Assembly: GCA_029782365.1 (NCBI GenBank)
Contig: JAKOUW010000015.1
Coordinates: 1 to 64,000 of the forward strand
Source: Chloroflexota bacterium
GTDB lineage: Bacteria > Chloroflexota > Anaerolineae > Anaerolineales > UBA4823
DNA: 64,000 nt
Reading direction: 5' to 3'
The notes below the pieces were generated by a model, which saw only the letters and a program-made list of their open reading frames with translations, made no database searches and was not told where the DNA came from. A program made the translations under genes and the position numbers. Position 1 is the first letter of the stretch. Every line of letters begins with the position of its first letter. Shown here piece after piece: positions 1 through 8,979 of this stretch.

Positions 1-612
1 CCCCAGGCTGCTGACCAGGCTGTTCAACGCCCCCTGCCGGTAGTAGCTGTAGGTCACTGCTTCGCCGTCCGGGTAGATCATGCGCGTGAGCATATCTGCA
101 CTATTGTACTCCCATTGTGTCACATAGGTGCTGCCCCCGCTGATGGTCTTGCTCTCCTGGGTCAGCCGGCCGCGGTCGTCGTACAGCCAGCTTGTGCTGC
201 CTGAGCCATCCGCCATCCCCCGCCGCTGCCCTACCCAGCCGCTGCTCAGGATGAAATAGTCGATGTCGATGTTCTGCCCATTGGCGTTGACCTGCAGTTT
301 GAGGCTGTGCGTTCCAGCCGCCACCTGCCCCAGGTTGAGGATCACGGTCTGCAGCTGCGCGCTCGCCTGCCCCCATCCGCCGGTCGGCTTGCCCGTCAAG
401 CTGCCCGGTGATGGCCGCCGAGGCGGCAGGCGTCGCTGTCGGTGTGGCAGTGGGGGTATCCGTCGGTTGGACGATGGCGCTCGGCGCCGCCGCTGCCGTG
501 GCGGACAAGGCGTTTGACGGCAGGTTTAAACTGCTAATTAATATGGATAGGAAAACGATAACACGAATGGACGAATGAACGAATGAACGAATGAACGAAT
601 GGACGGTGGCAT
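1..612 (-). pseudogene. RHS/YD-repeat surface protein, 5' part, two frame breaks, runs off the left edge
   Basis: On the minus strand a strong GGAGG lies 6 nt before an ATG at 612. That frame stops after 24 codons. A second frame from about 565 encodes a signal-peptide-like hydrophobic stretch and a Thr/Pro-rich linker (TDTPTATPTATPA). A third frame, from about 400 to the window edge, encodes a carbohydrate-binding-like segment (LNLGQVAAGTHSLKLQVNA) and then YD repeats (WLYDDRGRLTQES, YNSADMLTRMIYPDG), which are typical of RHS proteins. The three pieces would make one sensible secreted protein if two frame breaks were repaired. The first break falls in a tandem 8-bp repeat. The gene may be decayed, phase-variable, or affected by sequence errors. 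The RHS assignment itself is secure. Confidence 0.7.
563..602. repeat. Five tandem 8-bp units (ACGAATGA/G) inside the RHS start region
   Basis: Three identical units are flanked by two one-mismatch units, in the first codons after the RHS gene's ATG. The unit is not a multiple of three, so a copy-number change shifts the frame. Loss of one unit or gain of two would join the ATG at 612 to the signal-peptide frame. Confidence 0.85.
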
Positions 613-869
613 AAATTTCCTCCCAAGGGATGATTTGTGCGCTTTACTTATCTGATTTTAATGTTAATCCGTACGGACAAAATGTCAATGATGACAAATG
701 TCACCTTTCACCATTTACAATGCCCCGCTTGATTACAGGTATTTCTATGGATGCGCAGCGTAATGCAGGTTCAACCAAGCCTCCTCAACCGATCACCCTT
801 TAGCCGGCGCCCCTGTATACCGGATGCAGGGTTATTTTCCCTTCTTATCGCTTATAATCACCCCTACGC
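613..869. other. Divergent intergenic region between the RHS gene and the antiporter
   Basis: It holds the RHS ribosome-binding site at its left edge and a TATAAT at 853-858, only 11 nt before the antiporter ATG, with no good -35 and no Shine-Dalgarno sequence. Nothing else is recognised. Confidence 0.5.
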
Positions 870-2690
870 ATGGCGCAATTCCTCAACACCGAAACCCTGA
901 TCATCGAGCTGCTGCTGGTGGTGTCGCTGGTGGCGATCGTCGTGCGCCGCCTGCAGGTGCCTTACACGGTGGCGCTGGTGGTGGTCGGCCTGCTGCTGAC
1001 CGCCCAATCGCCCATCCGCTTCGAGCTGACACCCGAATTGATCCTGGCGCTCTTCGTGCCGCCGCTGGTCTTCGAAGCGGCGTTCCAGTTGAACCTGGCC
1101 GAGCTGCGCCGCAGCCTGCTGCCCATCCTGGTGCTGGCTGTGCCCGGGGTGATCATCACCATGCTGGTGGTCGGAGGGATTATCTCGAGCGGCGCCGGCC
1201 TGGCGCTGCCGGCCGCCCTGACTTTCGGCGCTTTGATCGCCGCCACCGATCCGGTGGCAGTGGTCTCGGTGTTTCGCACCCTCAAAGTGCCCAAGCGGCT
1301 GGCGGTGCTGGTGGAGGGCGAGAGCCTGTTCAATGACGGCACCGCCCTGGTGCTCTTCAACCTGATGCTGGCGATCGCCGCCAGCGGGCAGTTCAACCTG
1401 GTCAGCAGTACGCTGGATTTCTTGCGCATCTCGCTGGGCGGCGCAGCCATCGGGCTGGCGCTGGGCTGGGCAGCGGCGCGCCTGATTGCCCGCATCGACG
1501 ATTACCTGATCGAAACCACCCTGACCACGGTGCTGGCGTTTGGCTCGTATCTTCTGGCCGAGCAACTGCACTTCAGCGGTGTGCTGGCAGTGGTCGCCGC
1601 CGGGCTGGTCAACGGCAACCTGGGCTCGCAGGGCATGAGCCCGACCACGCGCATCATCTTATACAATTTCTGGGAATACGTGGCATTCCTGGCCAATTCG
1701 CTGGTCTTTTTGCTGATCGGCCTGGAGGTGGACATCCCCTCGCTGGTCAGCGCCTGGCAGCCAATTTTGTGGGCGATCCTGGCAGTGCTGGCGGCGCGCA
1801 TAATCGTGGTGTACGGACTGAGCGCGCTGACCCGGCGCCTGGCAGAGCCGGTCTCGCTGCGCTGGCAGCACATCCTCACCTGGGGCGGCTTGCGCGGCGC
1901 CCTCAGCCTGGCCCTGGCGCTCAGCCTGCCGCTCGACTTTGGCCCCGAGCGGGTCACCCTGCGCACCATGGCCTTCGGCGTGGTCTTGTTCTCCCTGCTG
2001 GCGCAGGCCACCACCATGCGGCCTTTGATCCACCGCCTGGGCATCACCCTGCGTAAGCCCGAGCAGGCCGAGTATGAAAAACGGCACGCCCGCCTGATCG
2101 CCCTGCGCTCGGCGGAGAGCCACCTGGAGCGGCGCTACCGCGAGGGCCTGCTCTCCGGCCACACCTGGGAAGTGCTGCGCCCCCGCCTGCAGGAGCAGTT
2201 GGCCCTGCTGGCCGAAAGCGTGCGCGAGCTGCTGCGCACGGCGCCCAACCTGGAAGCCGAGGAAATGCAGTTAGCGCGCCGCGAGGTGCTGCGCGCCCAG
2301 CGCAGCGCCTTTATCGGCCTGCGCCAGGATGGGGTGATTTCAGACGAAGTGTACGAAAACCTCACCACCGAGACCGACGCCGCCCTGGTCAACGACAGTG
2401 ACGCTTTCTGGTTCGTGCCCGGCGACTCCCTGCCCGGCCGTCTGCGGCCCCGGTCGAACAAGGTCGATGTCCAGGAACAGATCGTTGAACCCGGCTCGCC
2501 GTGTGATGGGCAGAGCGTGCGCGACATCCCCTGGCCCAAGAATTTCGTCATCGCCAGCCTGCAGCGCGGCGACGAGGTGTTGATTGTGCGCGGCGACACC
2601 GTCTTGCAGGGCGAGGATGTCTTGATGATCATTGCCGATGACGAAGCTCAGCGCACAGTCCAGCAGTTGTGCCAGAAAAGCAATGCCTGA
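870..2690 (+). CDS. CPA1-family Na+(K+)/H+ antiporter with C-terminal RCK_C domain
   Basis: A 606-aa inner-membrane protein. Roughly residues 1-395 form about twelve hydrophobic segments, including the CPA1 signatures FGALIAATDPVAVVSVF and EGESLFNDGTALVLF, which contain the acidic residues used for cation/proton exchange. Residues 400-500 are a charged helical cytoplasmic region. The last 70 or so residues (EPGSPCDGQSVRDI to LMIIADDEAQRTVQQL) look like an RCK_C/TrkA-C ligand-binding domain, which suggests gating by a small molecule. The family exchanges Na+ or K+ for H+ and supports pH and salt homeostasis; the ion cannot be read from sequence. The gene appears to stand alone. The start has no Shine-Dalgarno sequence and lies just after a TATAAT, so the transcript may be almost leaderless. 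Confidence 0.9.
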   Translation: MAQFLNTETLIIELLLVVSLVAIVVRRLQVPYTVALVVVGLLLTAQSPIRFELTPELILALFVPPLVFEAAFQLNLAELRRSLLPILVLAVPGVIITMLVVGGIISSGAGLALPAALTFGALIAATDPVAVVSVFRTLKVPKRLAVLVEGESLFNDGTALVLFNLMLAIAASGQFNLVSSTLDFLRISLGGAAIGLALGWAAARLIARIDDYLIETTLTTVLAFGSYLLAEQLHFSGVLAVVAAGLVNGNLGSQGMSPTTRIILYNFWEYVAFLANSLVFLLIGLEVDIPSLVSAWQPILWAILAVLAARIIVVYGLSALTRRLAEPVSLRWQHILTWGGLRGALSLALALSLPLDFGPERVTLRTMAFGVVLFSLLAQATTMRPLIHRLGITLRKPEQAEYEKRHARLIALRSAESHLERRYREGLLSGHTWEVLRPRLQEQLALLAESVRELLRTAPNLEAEEMQLARREVLRAQRSAFIGLRQDGVISDEVYENLTTETDAALVNDSDAFWFVPGDSLPGRLRPRSNKVDVQEQIVEPGSPCDGQSVRDIPWPKNFVIASLQRGDEVLIVRGDTVLQGEDVLMIIADDEAQRTVQQLCQKSNA

Positions 2691-2703
2691 GCGGCCTTGT
2701 CTT

Positions 2704-3348
2704 CTATGATACGTTGTTGAATGAGGGCTGTTCCACCGGCTTGTGCGGATTGACCTTGAACAGGCGGAACCCCCACTGCACCGACGGCCCGATCAACAAG
2801 GCGAAGACCAGCGTGCCCACGCCCGCTGGGCCACCCAGTAGCCAACCCAGCGTGACCACGGTCACTTCGATGCTGCCGCGCGCCCGGCGCACGCTCCAGC
2901 CAAAACGGCGCTTGAACGCCAGCATCAGTGTATCGCGCGGGCCGGCCCCGGCATCCACGCCGATGTAGACGGCGCTGGCGACTCCCATGACAGCGATGGC
3001 CGCCAGGAGCATGGCTGCCTGCAGCGGCAGGTTGTCATTCACCGGGGGGATCAGCCTTAAGAACAAATCTTCCCACGGCCCGATGCTGAGGATATTGGCC
3101 AGCGTCCCCCAACCCATCTGCTCTTTGAGCAGCAGCCCGCCCGTCAGGACGATGAAGCCTACGATGACGCTCATCGTGCCAGGGGTGAGACCGATCTTTT
3201 TGGCCAGCGCCACCTCTAACACCGCCCAGGCGCTGGTGCCCAGGTTGGCCCGGATCATGGTGGCGATCGCCACGCCAAACAAAAAGAAGCCGCTTTCGAT
3301 GACCAGCAGATCGCGCGGCAGTGATTTCCAACGAACAGGTTTTAGCAT
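2704..3348 (-). CDS. YczE/YitT-like membrane protein
   Basis: A 214-aa integral membrane protein with about five hydrophobic segments. It carries family-type stretches such as FFLFGVAIATMIRANLGTSA and, near the C-terminus, GVDAGAGPRDTLMLAF, seen in the YczE/YyaS/YitT group. Members are bacterial membrane proteins of poorly known function, some described as transporter-like. The gene converges on the antiporter with 13 bp between stop codons. Upstream, 77 bp separate it from ung, transcribed the same way, but no functional link is evident. The assignment is to family only. Confidence 0.8.
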   Translation of the reverse strand: MLKPVRWKSLPRDLLVIESGFFLFGVAIATMIRANLGTSAWAVLEVALAKKIGLTPGTMSVIVGFIVLTGGLLLKEQMGWGTLANILSIGPWEDLFLRLIPPVNDNLPLQAAMLLAAIAVMGVASAVYIGVDAGAGPRDTLMLAFKRRFGWSVRRARGSIEVTVVTLGWLLGGPAGVGTLVFALLIGPSVQWGFRLFKVNPHKPVEQPSFNNVS

Positions 3349-3424
3349 GAGCAGGATTCCTGGAGCCTTTCGGAGCGGTTGAATACCGCCCGATTATAGC
3401 AGGAATTCCGGCAGGCGCCGGCTG

Positions 3425-4111
3425 CTATGGGCGGCTCGGCTCGCTGTCTGGCAGCTGCCAGTCGATGGGCTGCAGGCCGGCGGCCTGCAGGGCGGCGTTG
3501 GCCCTGGAAAAGTGGCGGCAGCCGAAAAAGCCGCGATGCGCCGAGAGCGGCGAGGGGTGAGGCGCCTGCAAAATGATATGCCGGCTGGCGTCGATCAGCT
3601 CGGTCTTGCGCTGCGCATAGCTTCCCCAGAGCAAAAACACCACCGGCGTCGCTTTCTGGTTGACCGCCCGGATCACCGTGTCGGTGAAGGTCTCCCAGCC
3701 CTTGCCCTGGTGCGAGTTGGCCTGGTGGGCGCGCACGGTCAGAACGGCGTTCAAAAGCAGCACTCCCTGCTCCGCCCAGTGAATCAGGCAGCCGTGGTTG
3801 GGGATGCGAAAGCCCACATCTTCGTGCAGCTCTTTATAAATATTCACCAGGGACGGCGGCAGGGCAATCCCTGGGCGCACCGAAAACGACAGCCCGTGCG
3901 CCTGGCCTTCCTCGTGGTAAGGGTCCTGCCCGATGATCATCACCCGTACCCGCTCGTAGGGGGTGTAGAACAGCGCGTTGAACACGTCTGGTCCGGGCGG
4001 GTACACCGTGTATTTTTTGCGTTCTTCGGCGACAAAGCGGTACAGCTCTTTGTAGTACGGCTTGTCCTGTTCCATGCCGAGGGTTGGCAGCCAGCTGTCA
4101 GGGATGGGCAT
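3425..4111 (-). CDS. ung: Uracil-DNA glycosylase, family 1
   Basis: This base-excision-repair enzyme removes uracil from DNA. The 228-aa length is normal for the family. The water-activating motif GQDPYH is at residues 61-66 (Asp63 is the expected catalytic base). The uracil-binding Asn lies in LLLNAVLTV (about residue 121), and the DNA-intercalation loop [13 protein letters not shown] begins at residue 185. All key residues are present, so the enzyme should be active. It is a housekeeping gene with no visible link to its neighbours. The stretch between it and the beta-galactosidase gene contains a G-quadruplex motif. Confidence 0.97.
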   Translation of the reverse strand: MPIPDSWLPTLGMEQDKPYYKELYRFVAEERKKYTVYPPGPDVFNALFYTPYERVRVMIIGQDPYHEEGQAHGLSFSVRPGIALPPSLVNIYKELHEDVGFRIPNHGCLIHWAEQGVLLLNAVLTVRAHQANSHQGKGWETFTDTVIRAVNQKATPVVFLLWGSYAQRKTELIDASRHIILQAPHPSPLSAHRGFFGCRHFSRANAALQAAGLQPIDWQLPDSEPSRP

Positions 4112-4279
4112 CTCCGCCTCCGGGTGAAATCAAAATATTCCACAATTTCAACCTGGTTCACACGCCAGGTTGGAATTGGTCATCTTCGGTGCTGATTGTA
4201 ACACCTGTCCTGCTCATACAGGCTGGGTCTTAACAAGTAAGGGGTTTGGGGGGACAAATTCTTTTGTTTCCCCCGCCCT

Positions 4280-4301
4280 GGGGCGGGGGCAGGGGGTGGG
4301 G
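4280..4301 (+). other. G-quadruplex motif between the GH42 and ung genes
   Basis: Four G-runs of 4, 5, 5 and 4 on the plus strand are separated by loops of 1, 2 and 1 nt. The same region holds a CCCCCGCCC/GGGCGGGGG hairpin (4270-4289). It lies just beyond the stop of the GH42 gene. Without a T-run it is not a canonical terminator, but it could act as one or as an RNA 3' stabiliser. Confidence 0.7.
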
Positions 4302-4313
4302 AAGCAGTGCTGC

Positions 4314-6314
4314 TCACACAGGCTGCAGCACCGCCACCCCGTACGGCTCGAGAGATAACTCCCCCGCAGCAGGCTGCCCGCAGAGCAGGTTGGCGGCTTT
4401 CCAGGGCAGCGGGACGACAGCCGGGAAACGATTGTGGTTGATCAGGATGTACAGGCTGCCGCCGCCCGGCTGCACCAGGCGCCGCGCTTCGATGTTTTCC
4501 GGCGCCGCCAGGTCGGGCTGCACGCCGCTGCAGGCAACGATATCATCGACCAGCACCTGCTGGTCAGCCAGGCTTTCGAGATAAACGCCTACATAGGTCA
4601 CCTGGCCGCGGCCGTAAGCATGGCGTGTGACCGCCGGGCGGCCATCCAGCCAGCCGTTCGAGGCGCAGAAGCGCGCCAGGATTTGCACGTCACAGCCCGG
4701 CAGGGGCGCCAGGCGCTCTGCCCACAAGGTGGACCGGGATTCCGTCCCGCCCAACTGAGGGACACCCTGTAGTGGGGCGCTCTGCTCCAGAGCGTAATAC
4801 TCTTCGACTTCCACGCCGGCTGCCCTGGTCAACAGACCCGGTTGGCGCTGGGGCAGCAGCGCATTATACCCGTCTTTCATTCCCGTGCGGATGGTCAGCA
4901 CAAGGTGCCCCCCACCCAGGACAAACGCCTCGAGCGCCGCCGCCTGGGCCGGGCTGAGGATGACCTGCGCCGGGACGATCACCAGCTGGTACTGTTCCAG
5001 CGGCGCATCCGGCGAGACAATATCCACCGAGATATTGCGCGCCGCCAGGGGTTTATAATAATGCAGCAAGTGACTCACATAATCAAAATTATTATGGTGG
5101 CGCTGCGCCTGGATCGACCAGCGGCTGTCGTAACTGTTCAAAATGGCGACCTGTGGGCGCAGCTCGGCGCCGTCTAGCACCCCGCCCAGCGCCGCAAAAT
5201 CCCGCCCGATGTCCTGCGCTTCGCTGAAGAACGGCCGCGGCCGGCCAGCCTGGTCGATCAACGTGCCGTGGTATTGTTCTTGCCCGCCCAGGGCGGAGCG
5301 CCACTGCCAGAACAGCGCGGCCTGCGCGCCGTGCGCTATGGCGTGCCAGATGGCAGCGCGCGTCTCGCCCCGGTTGAGCACGTTGTTCACTTTGCGCCAG
5401 TTGACATTGCCGGGCTGGGTTTCCATCAGCCAGAAACTGCGCCGCTTATAGCCGCGCACCAGGTCGTGCGCCGCGCCGGAGGCCTGGTAATCCAGGTGAC
5501 CACTGCCGACATACCAGTCCCAGGAGGCCAGATCGAGGTCAGCCGACAGGTCATAATGGTCATAGCCGTCATGCCAGAACATGAAATTGTGCGTGATCCA
5601 GGCGGCGGGGTGGATCTGGGGCCGCAGCAGGTCGATCTGCAGTTTTTGGAACCGGCGGTAGCTGTGGGTGACGAAGCGGCGGTGCTCCAGCATCAGGCCG
5701 GGGTTGTGTGGGCCGATTGGCAGGGGAATCTGCGCCCAATCCTGGTAGGTCTGGCTCCAGTAGGGGGTGGCCCAGTGCAGGTTCAATTGATCGAGACTGC
5801 CGTAGCGCTGCGCCAGGAACTGCTGGAATAACTGCTGGCAGCGCTCGCAGTAGCAGTAGCGGTTGTATTCATTGTCAATCTGCCAGCCAATCACGTTCGG
5901 GTGCTGGCCAAATTCGCGCGCCAGAGCCCCGACGAGGCGCTGGACTGCGGAGTGGAACTCGGGGGCGTTGACGCAGTAATGGCAGCGGTTGCCGAACTGC
6001 ACCCGGCGGCCGGCTTCATCCACCGCCAGGATGCCCGGGTGCTGCTGCACCAGCCAGGCGGGCGGCGCGGCGCTTGGCGTGCCCAACACGGTTTGGATGC
6101 CCGCCTGCGCCAGCTCGTCGATGGAGTCATGCAGCCAGCCAAAATCGAACTGGCCGGGCGCCGGCTCCAGCAGCGACCAGGCAAATTCGCCCAGGCGCGC
6201 TACATTGAAGGAAGCGGCCCGCATCAGGTTTATCTCGGCGGCGCGCGCTGCCCGCGGGTCGGGCAGGTGCAGCCAATGTTCAGGGTAATAGGCGACGCCA
6301 AAAGAAAGTGTCAT
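4314..6314 (-). CDS. GH42 beta-galactosidase
   Basis: This 666-aa enzyme hydrolyses terminal beta-galactosides. It begins with the GH42 signature FGVAYYPEHW. Glu149 in WQIDNEYN matches the acid/base and Glu299 in SFWLMETQPGN the nucleophile. Cys111, Cys154, Cys156 and Cys159 form the zinc cluster typical of many GH42 enzymes. The catalytic barrel is followed by the trimerisation-type domain and a small C-terminal beta domain. No signal peptide is seen, so it acts in the cytoplasm on imported oligosaccharides. It is the last gene of the leftward sugar operon, 36 bp after the MalG-type permease. Together with the secreted GH53 enzyme it suggests the substrate is galactan-derived galacto-oligosaccharide. 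Confidence 0.95.
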   Translation of the reverse strand: MTLSFGVAYYPEHWLHLPDPRAARAAEINLMRAASFNVARLGEFAWSLLEPAPGQFDFGWLHDSIDELAQAGIQTVLGTPSAAPPAWLVQQHPGILAVDEAGRRVQFGNRCHYCVNAPEFHSAVQRLVGALAREFGQHPNVIGWQIDNEYNRYCYCERCQQLFQQFLAQRYGSLDQLNLHWATPYWSQTYQDWAQIPLPIGPHNPGLMLEHRRFVTHSYRRFQKLQIDLLRPQIHPAAWITHNFMFWHDGYDHYDLSADLDLASWDWYVGSGHLDYQASGAAHDLVRGYKRRSFWLMETQPGNVNWRKVNNVLNRGETRAAIWHAIAHGAQAALFWQWRSALGGQEQYHGTLIDQAGRPRPFFSEAQDIGRDFAALGGVLDGAELRPQVAILNSYDSRWSIQAQRHHNNFDYVSHLLHYYKPLAARNISVDIVSPDAPLEQYQLVIVPAQVILSPAQAAALEAFVLGGGHLVLTIRTGMKDGYNALLPQRQPGLLTRAAGVEVEEYYALEQSAPLQGVPQLGGTESRSTLWAERLAPLPGCDVQILARFCASNGWLDGRPAVTRHAYGRGQVTYVGVYLESLADQQVLVDDIVACSGVQPDLAAPENIEARRLVQPGGGSLYILINHNRFPAVVPLPWKAANLLCGQPAAGELSLEPYGVAVLQPV

Positions 6315-6350
6315 AGGTTTTTGCTTCCGCCGGCGCGGGCGGTTGTTCGC

Positions 6351-7253
6351 TCAGGATTTAACGGCCCCTCTCGTCAGCCCGCCAATGATTTGGGTCTGCA
6401 AGACCAGGAAGAGCACGATGATGGGCAGTGCGCCGATCAACGCGCCGGCCGAAAAAATGCCCCAATTGACGGAGAACTGGTTGTTCAAGAAGATCGTCAT
6501 GCCCACCGCCAGGGTGTACACATGGCTGTCATTCAGCAGGACACGCGGCAGCAAAAAATCATTGAAACTGCCAATAAACGAGATCAACATGATGACCGCC
6601 AGCACCGGGCGGATGATTGGCAGGATCACGTAGACGAAGGTCAGCCAGTGGCTGGCGCCATCCATCTGCGCGGCTTCGTCCAACTCGCGCGGGATCGTAT
6701 CGAAATAACCTTTCATCAACCAGGCGTTGGCGCCGAGCGCGCCACCGGTGTAGATCAGGATCAGGCCGCCCAGGCTGTTCAATCCCAGCCAGGGGATAAT
6801 GTCGCCGATCTGCTTGAGCAGGGCGTAAATCGCTACGATGGCCGCCACCGTCGGGAAGACCTGGATGACCAGCGTCGCCAGCAGGCTCTCGCGCCGGCCG
6901 CGGAAGCGGAAACGCGAGAAAGAATACGCCGCCAGGGTGGTCATGGTCAGGGTCAGCAGAGCGCTGATCAGCGAAACGGTGATCGAATTCCACAGCCAGC
7001 GCAAAATGGGGGTGTACTCGCTGTTGAACAACGCCTGGTAGTTCACCAGCGAGACCTGGCTGGGGATGAGCGTTTGGCCGGAAAGAGAATTGGTCGGGTT
7101 GAACGAGGCGCCGATGATCATCAGCAGGGGGTACAGGGCAAAGAACGAGCCGGCCAGGACAACCGCCAGGTTGGCCGCCGTGCGCAGGCGGCGGTGCGGG
7201 ACGACCGGGCCGGTCTCAACGGGTTGGACGCTGGCAGCAGTGCGGCTAGACAT
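6351..7253 (-). CDS. Carbohydrate ABC transporter permease, MalG type
   Basis: A 300-aa inner-membrane subunit with six expected transmembrane segments. The EAA loop ELDEAAQMDGASHW followed by the conserved ILP marks the contact with the ATPase. I chose the ATG at 7253, with a GAGG 8 nt upstream; it overlaps the MalF-type gene by 8 bp and gives the usual family length. A longer in-frame start would add 41 Ser/Pro-rich residues inside the upstream gene and is unlikely. It forms the channel with the gene upstream and receives substrate from the binding lipoprotein. No ATPase is encoded here, so a shared MsmK/MalK-type ATPase elsewhere is presumably used. Confidence 0.95.
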   Translation of the reverse strand: MSSRTAASVQPVETGPVVPHRRLRTAANLAVVLAGSFFALYPLLMIIGASFNPTNSLSGQTLIPSQVSLVNYQALFNSEYTPILRWLWNSITVSLISALLTLTMTTLAAYSFSRFRFRGRRESLLATLVIQVFPTVAAIVAIYALLKQIGDIIPWLGLNSLGGLILIYTGGALGANAWLMKGYFDTIPRELDEAAQMDGASHWLTFVYVILPIIRPVLAVIMLISFIGSFNDFLLPRVLLNDSHVYTLAVGMTIFLNNQFSVNWGIFSAGALIGALPIIVLFLVLQTQIIGGLTRGAVKS

Positions 7254-8889
7254 TTTCGGATACCTCCTCGAGCGTACGGGAGAAGCGGAAATTGAAGAAG
7301 GTGATGGTCGCCACGATGAGGAAGATGAAGATGCCAATGGCCGCGGCAAAGCCGTACTCGGCGCCTTTGCCGCCAAACGCCAGGCGGTAAGTGTACGACA
7401 GCAGGATATCCGTGTGCCCGGCTACACTGGAGGCCGAAAAAGCCGGGCCGCCGTTGTTGACCAGCTCGATGATGGTGAAGTTGTTGAAATTAAAGCCAAA
7501 GCTGGCAATCAACAGCGGGCCGATTGCCACCAGCAAGAGCGGCAGGGTGATATAGCGAAAGCGGTCTACGTCCGAAGCGCCGTCGATGAGCGCGGCGTCA
7601 TATACATCCGCGGGGATGCTCTGCAGCGCGCCCAGGCAAACCAGCATCATGTACGAGAAACCCAGGTACATGTTGATGAACAAAATCGCTATCTTGGCCA
7701 GCGTGGGGTCGGTGAACCACTGCGGCGAGACGCCGGTGATGCTCTGGATGAATAAATTCACCGGCCCGTAGAGCGGGTTGAGCAGCCCGCGCCAGGTTTG
7801 AGCGGTGATCCAGAAGGGGATGGCGTAGGGAATAATCAAGATCGAGCGCCACAGCCAGCGCAGCGGCAGGTAAGACGAATTGAGCACCATGGCGAACAAC
7901 AGCCCCAGCCCAAATTGGGTGAACACGGTGAGAAACGCAAATTCCATCGTCCAGGCAAACACCCGCCAGAACGGCTCACGCACATTCGGGTCGTTGATGA
8001 CGCGCAGAACATTTTCCAGGCCGATGTAATCCGAAAAGCCAGGGTTGAGTTTTTCCAGGCTGGCACCCTCGCCGGTCACGAAATAGCCGCTTTCATCGCG
8101 GTAAATCTTGCCAGTTTGCAGGTCGGTGAGCTGGTTGGTTGCTTCGTTGAACGAATAGCGCGGCTGCATGCGCTGGGCTGCAAAGGACTGGCTGAGAAGC
8201 TGCAGCTTGGTCAGGCGAACCTGGTCCGGCGGGTCGGCCAGGCTGAAATTTTGCAGGCGCTGGCTGAAGCGCTGCGGGGGGATACGCGTATACTCGCCCA
8301 GCGTATTGGGGATGCCCTTGGCATCCCGGTCGGCGTACAGCGGGTCAGCCGGGTCAACCGGCTGCAAAGCGCTGAACTCCAGGCTGCCGATAAACGTTTT
8401 CCCTGCCGGGTCCACCAGCCAGAAGCGGAAATCGGTTGGCTGCGGATCGGTGGCGCTGCGAGAATAGACATAGGCGGTGTAGGTCACCGGGTTGGCGGCA
8501 GTGTAATACTCGTTGCCCAGGCTTTTCAACGCCTGCTCCCTGGTCAGCAAGTGGCCTTCGCCAAAGTTGGTAAAGGCCAGGTTGACGCTGTAACCCATCG
8601 GGTAAATCACCAACAGGAACATGCCTGCCAGGGCGGGCATGATCCAGCGCCAGGGGTATAACTTTCGGAAAAGGAAAACGGCATTGACGACCGCCACGAA
8701 AACGCCGATGCCAATGCCAAGGAAAATACTGATACGCGAACCCAGGGCGACGCCGAGCTGAAAGGCGATCACGTCCAGCGCAACCAGGAAGGCAATGCGC
8801 AGCGCCAGCGAGCCGGCAGAAGCGAAGATTGTGGTTTTGTCCTCGGGCGGCCGGGCGGATGGCGGGGCGGGTGATCGATTCAGGCGCAT
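7246..8889 (-). CDS. Carbohydrate ABC transporter permease, MalF type
   Basis: A 547-aa membrane subunit, longer than most MalF homologues. Extra hydrophobic helices lie at the N-terminus, and a large extracytoplasmic loop of about 200 residues precedes the core permease helices, as in E. coli MalF. The EAA motif YDAALIDGASDVDRF followed by LPLLL is clear. It pairs with the MalG-type permease, with which it overlaps by 8 bp. It follows the binding-protein gene after 90 bp containing a hairpin. Its expected role is import of beta-galacto-oligosaccharides, judged from the flanking GH53 and GH42 enzymes. Confidence 0.94.
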   Translation of the reverse strand: MRLNRSPAPPSARPPEDKTTIFASAGSLALRIAFLVALDVIAFQLGVALGSRISIFLGIGIGVFVAVVNAVFLFRKLYPWRWIMPALAGMFLLVIYPMGYSVNLAFTNFGEGHLLTREQALKSLGNEYYTAANPVTYTAYVYSRSATDPQPTDFRFWLVDPAGKTFIGSLEFSALQPVDPADPLYADRDAKGIPNTLGEYTRIPPQRFSQRLQNFSLADPPDQVRLTKLQLLSQSFAAQRMQPRYSFNEATNQLTDLQTGKIYRDESGYFVTGEGASLEKLNPGFSDYIGLENVLRVINDPNVREPFWRVFAWTMEFAFLTVFTQFGLGLLFAMVLNSSYLPLRWLWRSILIIPYAIPFWITAQTWRGLLNPLYGPVNLFIQSITGVSPQWFTDPTLAKIAILFINMYLGFSYMMLVCLGALQSIPADVYDAALIDGASDVDRFRYITLPLLLVAIGPLLIASFGFNFNNFTIIELVNNGGPAFSASSVAGHTDILLSYTYRLAFGGKGAEYGFAAAIGIFIFLIVATITFFNFRFSRTLEEVSENV

Positions 8890-8933
8890 AGGCTGTCCTC
8901 GCTGTTGAGATTCTGCCAGGGAAGAAGATGAAG

Positions 8934-8964
8934 CCAGGGCTGCGCAGTGACTGCACAGCCCTGG
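8934..8964 (-). promoter_or_regulatory. Intra-operon hairpin between binding-protein and permease genes
   Basis: CCAGGGCTG pairs with CAGCCCTGG around an inner GCAGT/ACTGC stem. There is no T-run. In sugar ABC operons such hairpins commonly stabilise the binding-protein mRNA or attenuate read-through, giving more binding protein than permease. That role is inferred here. Confidence 0.6.
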
Positions 8965-8979
8965 TAAGTAAATTATATA

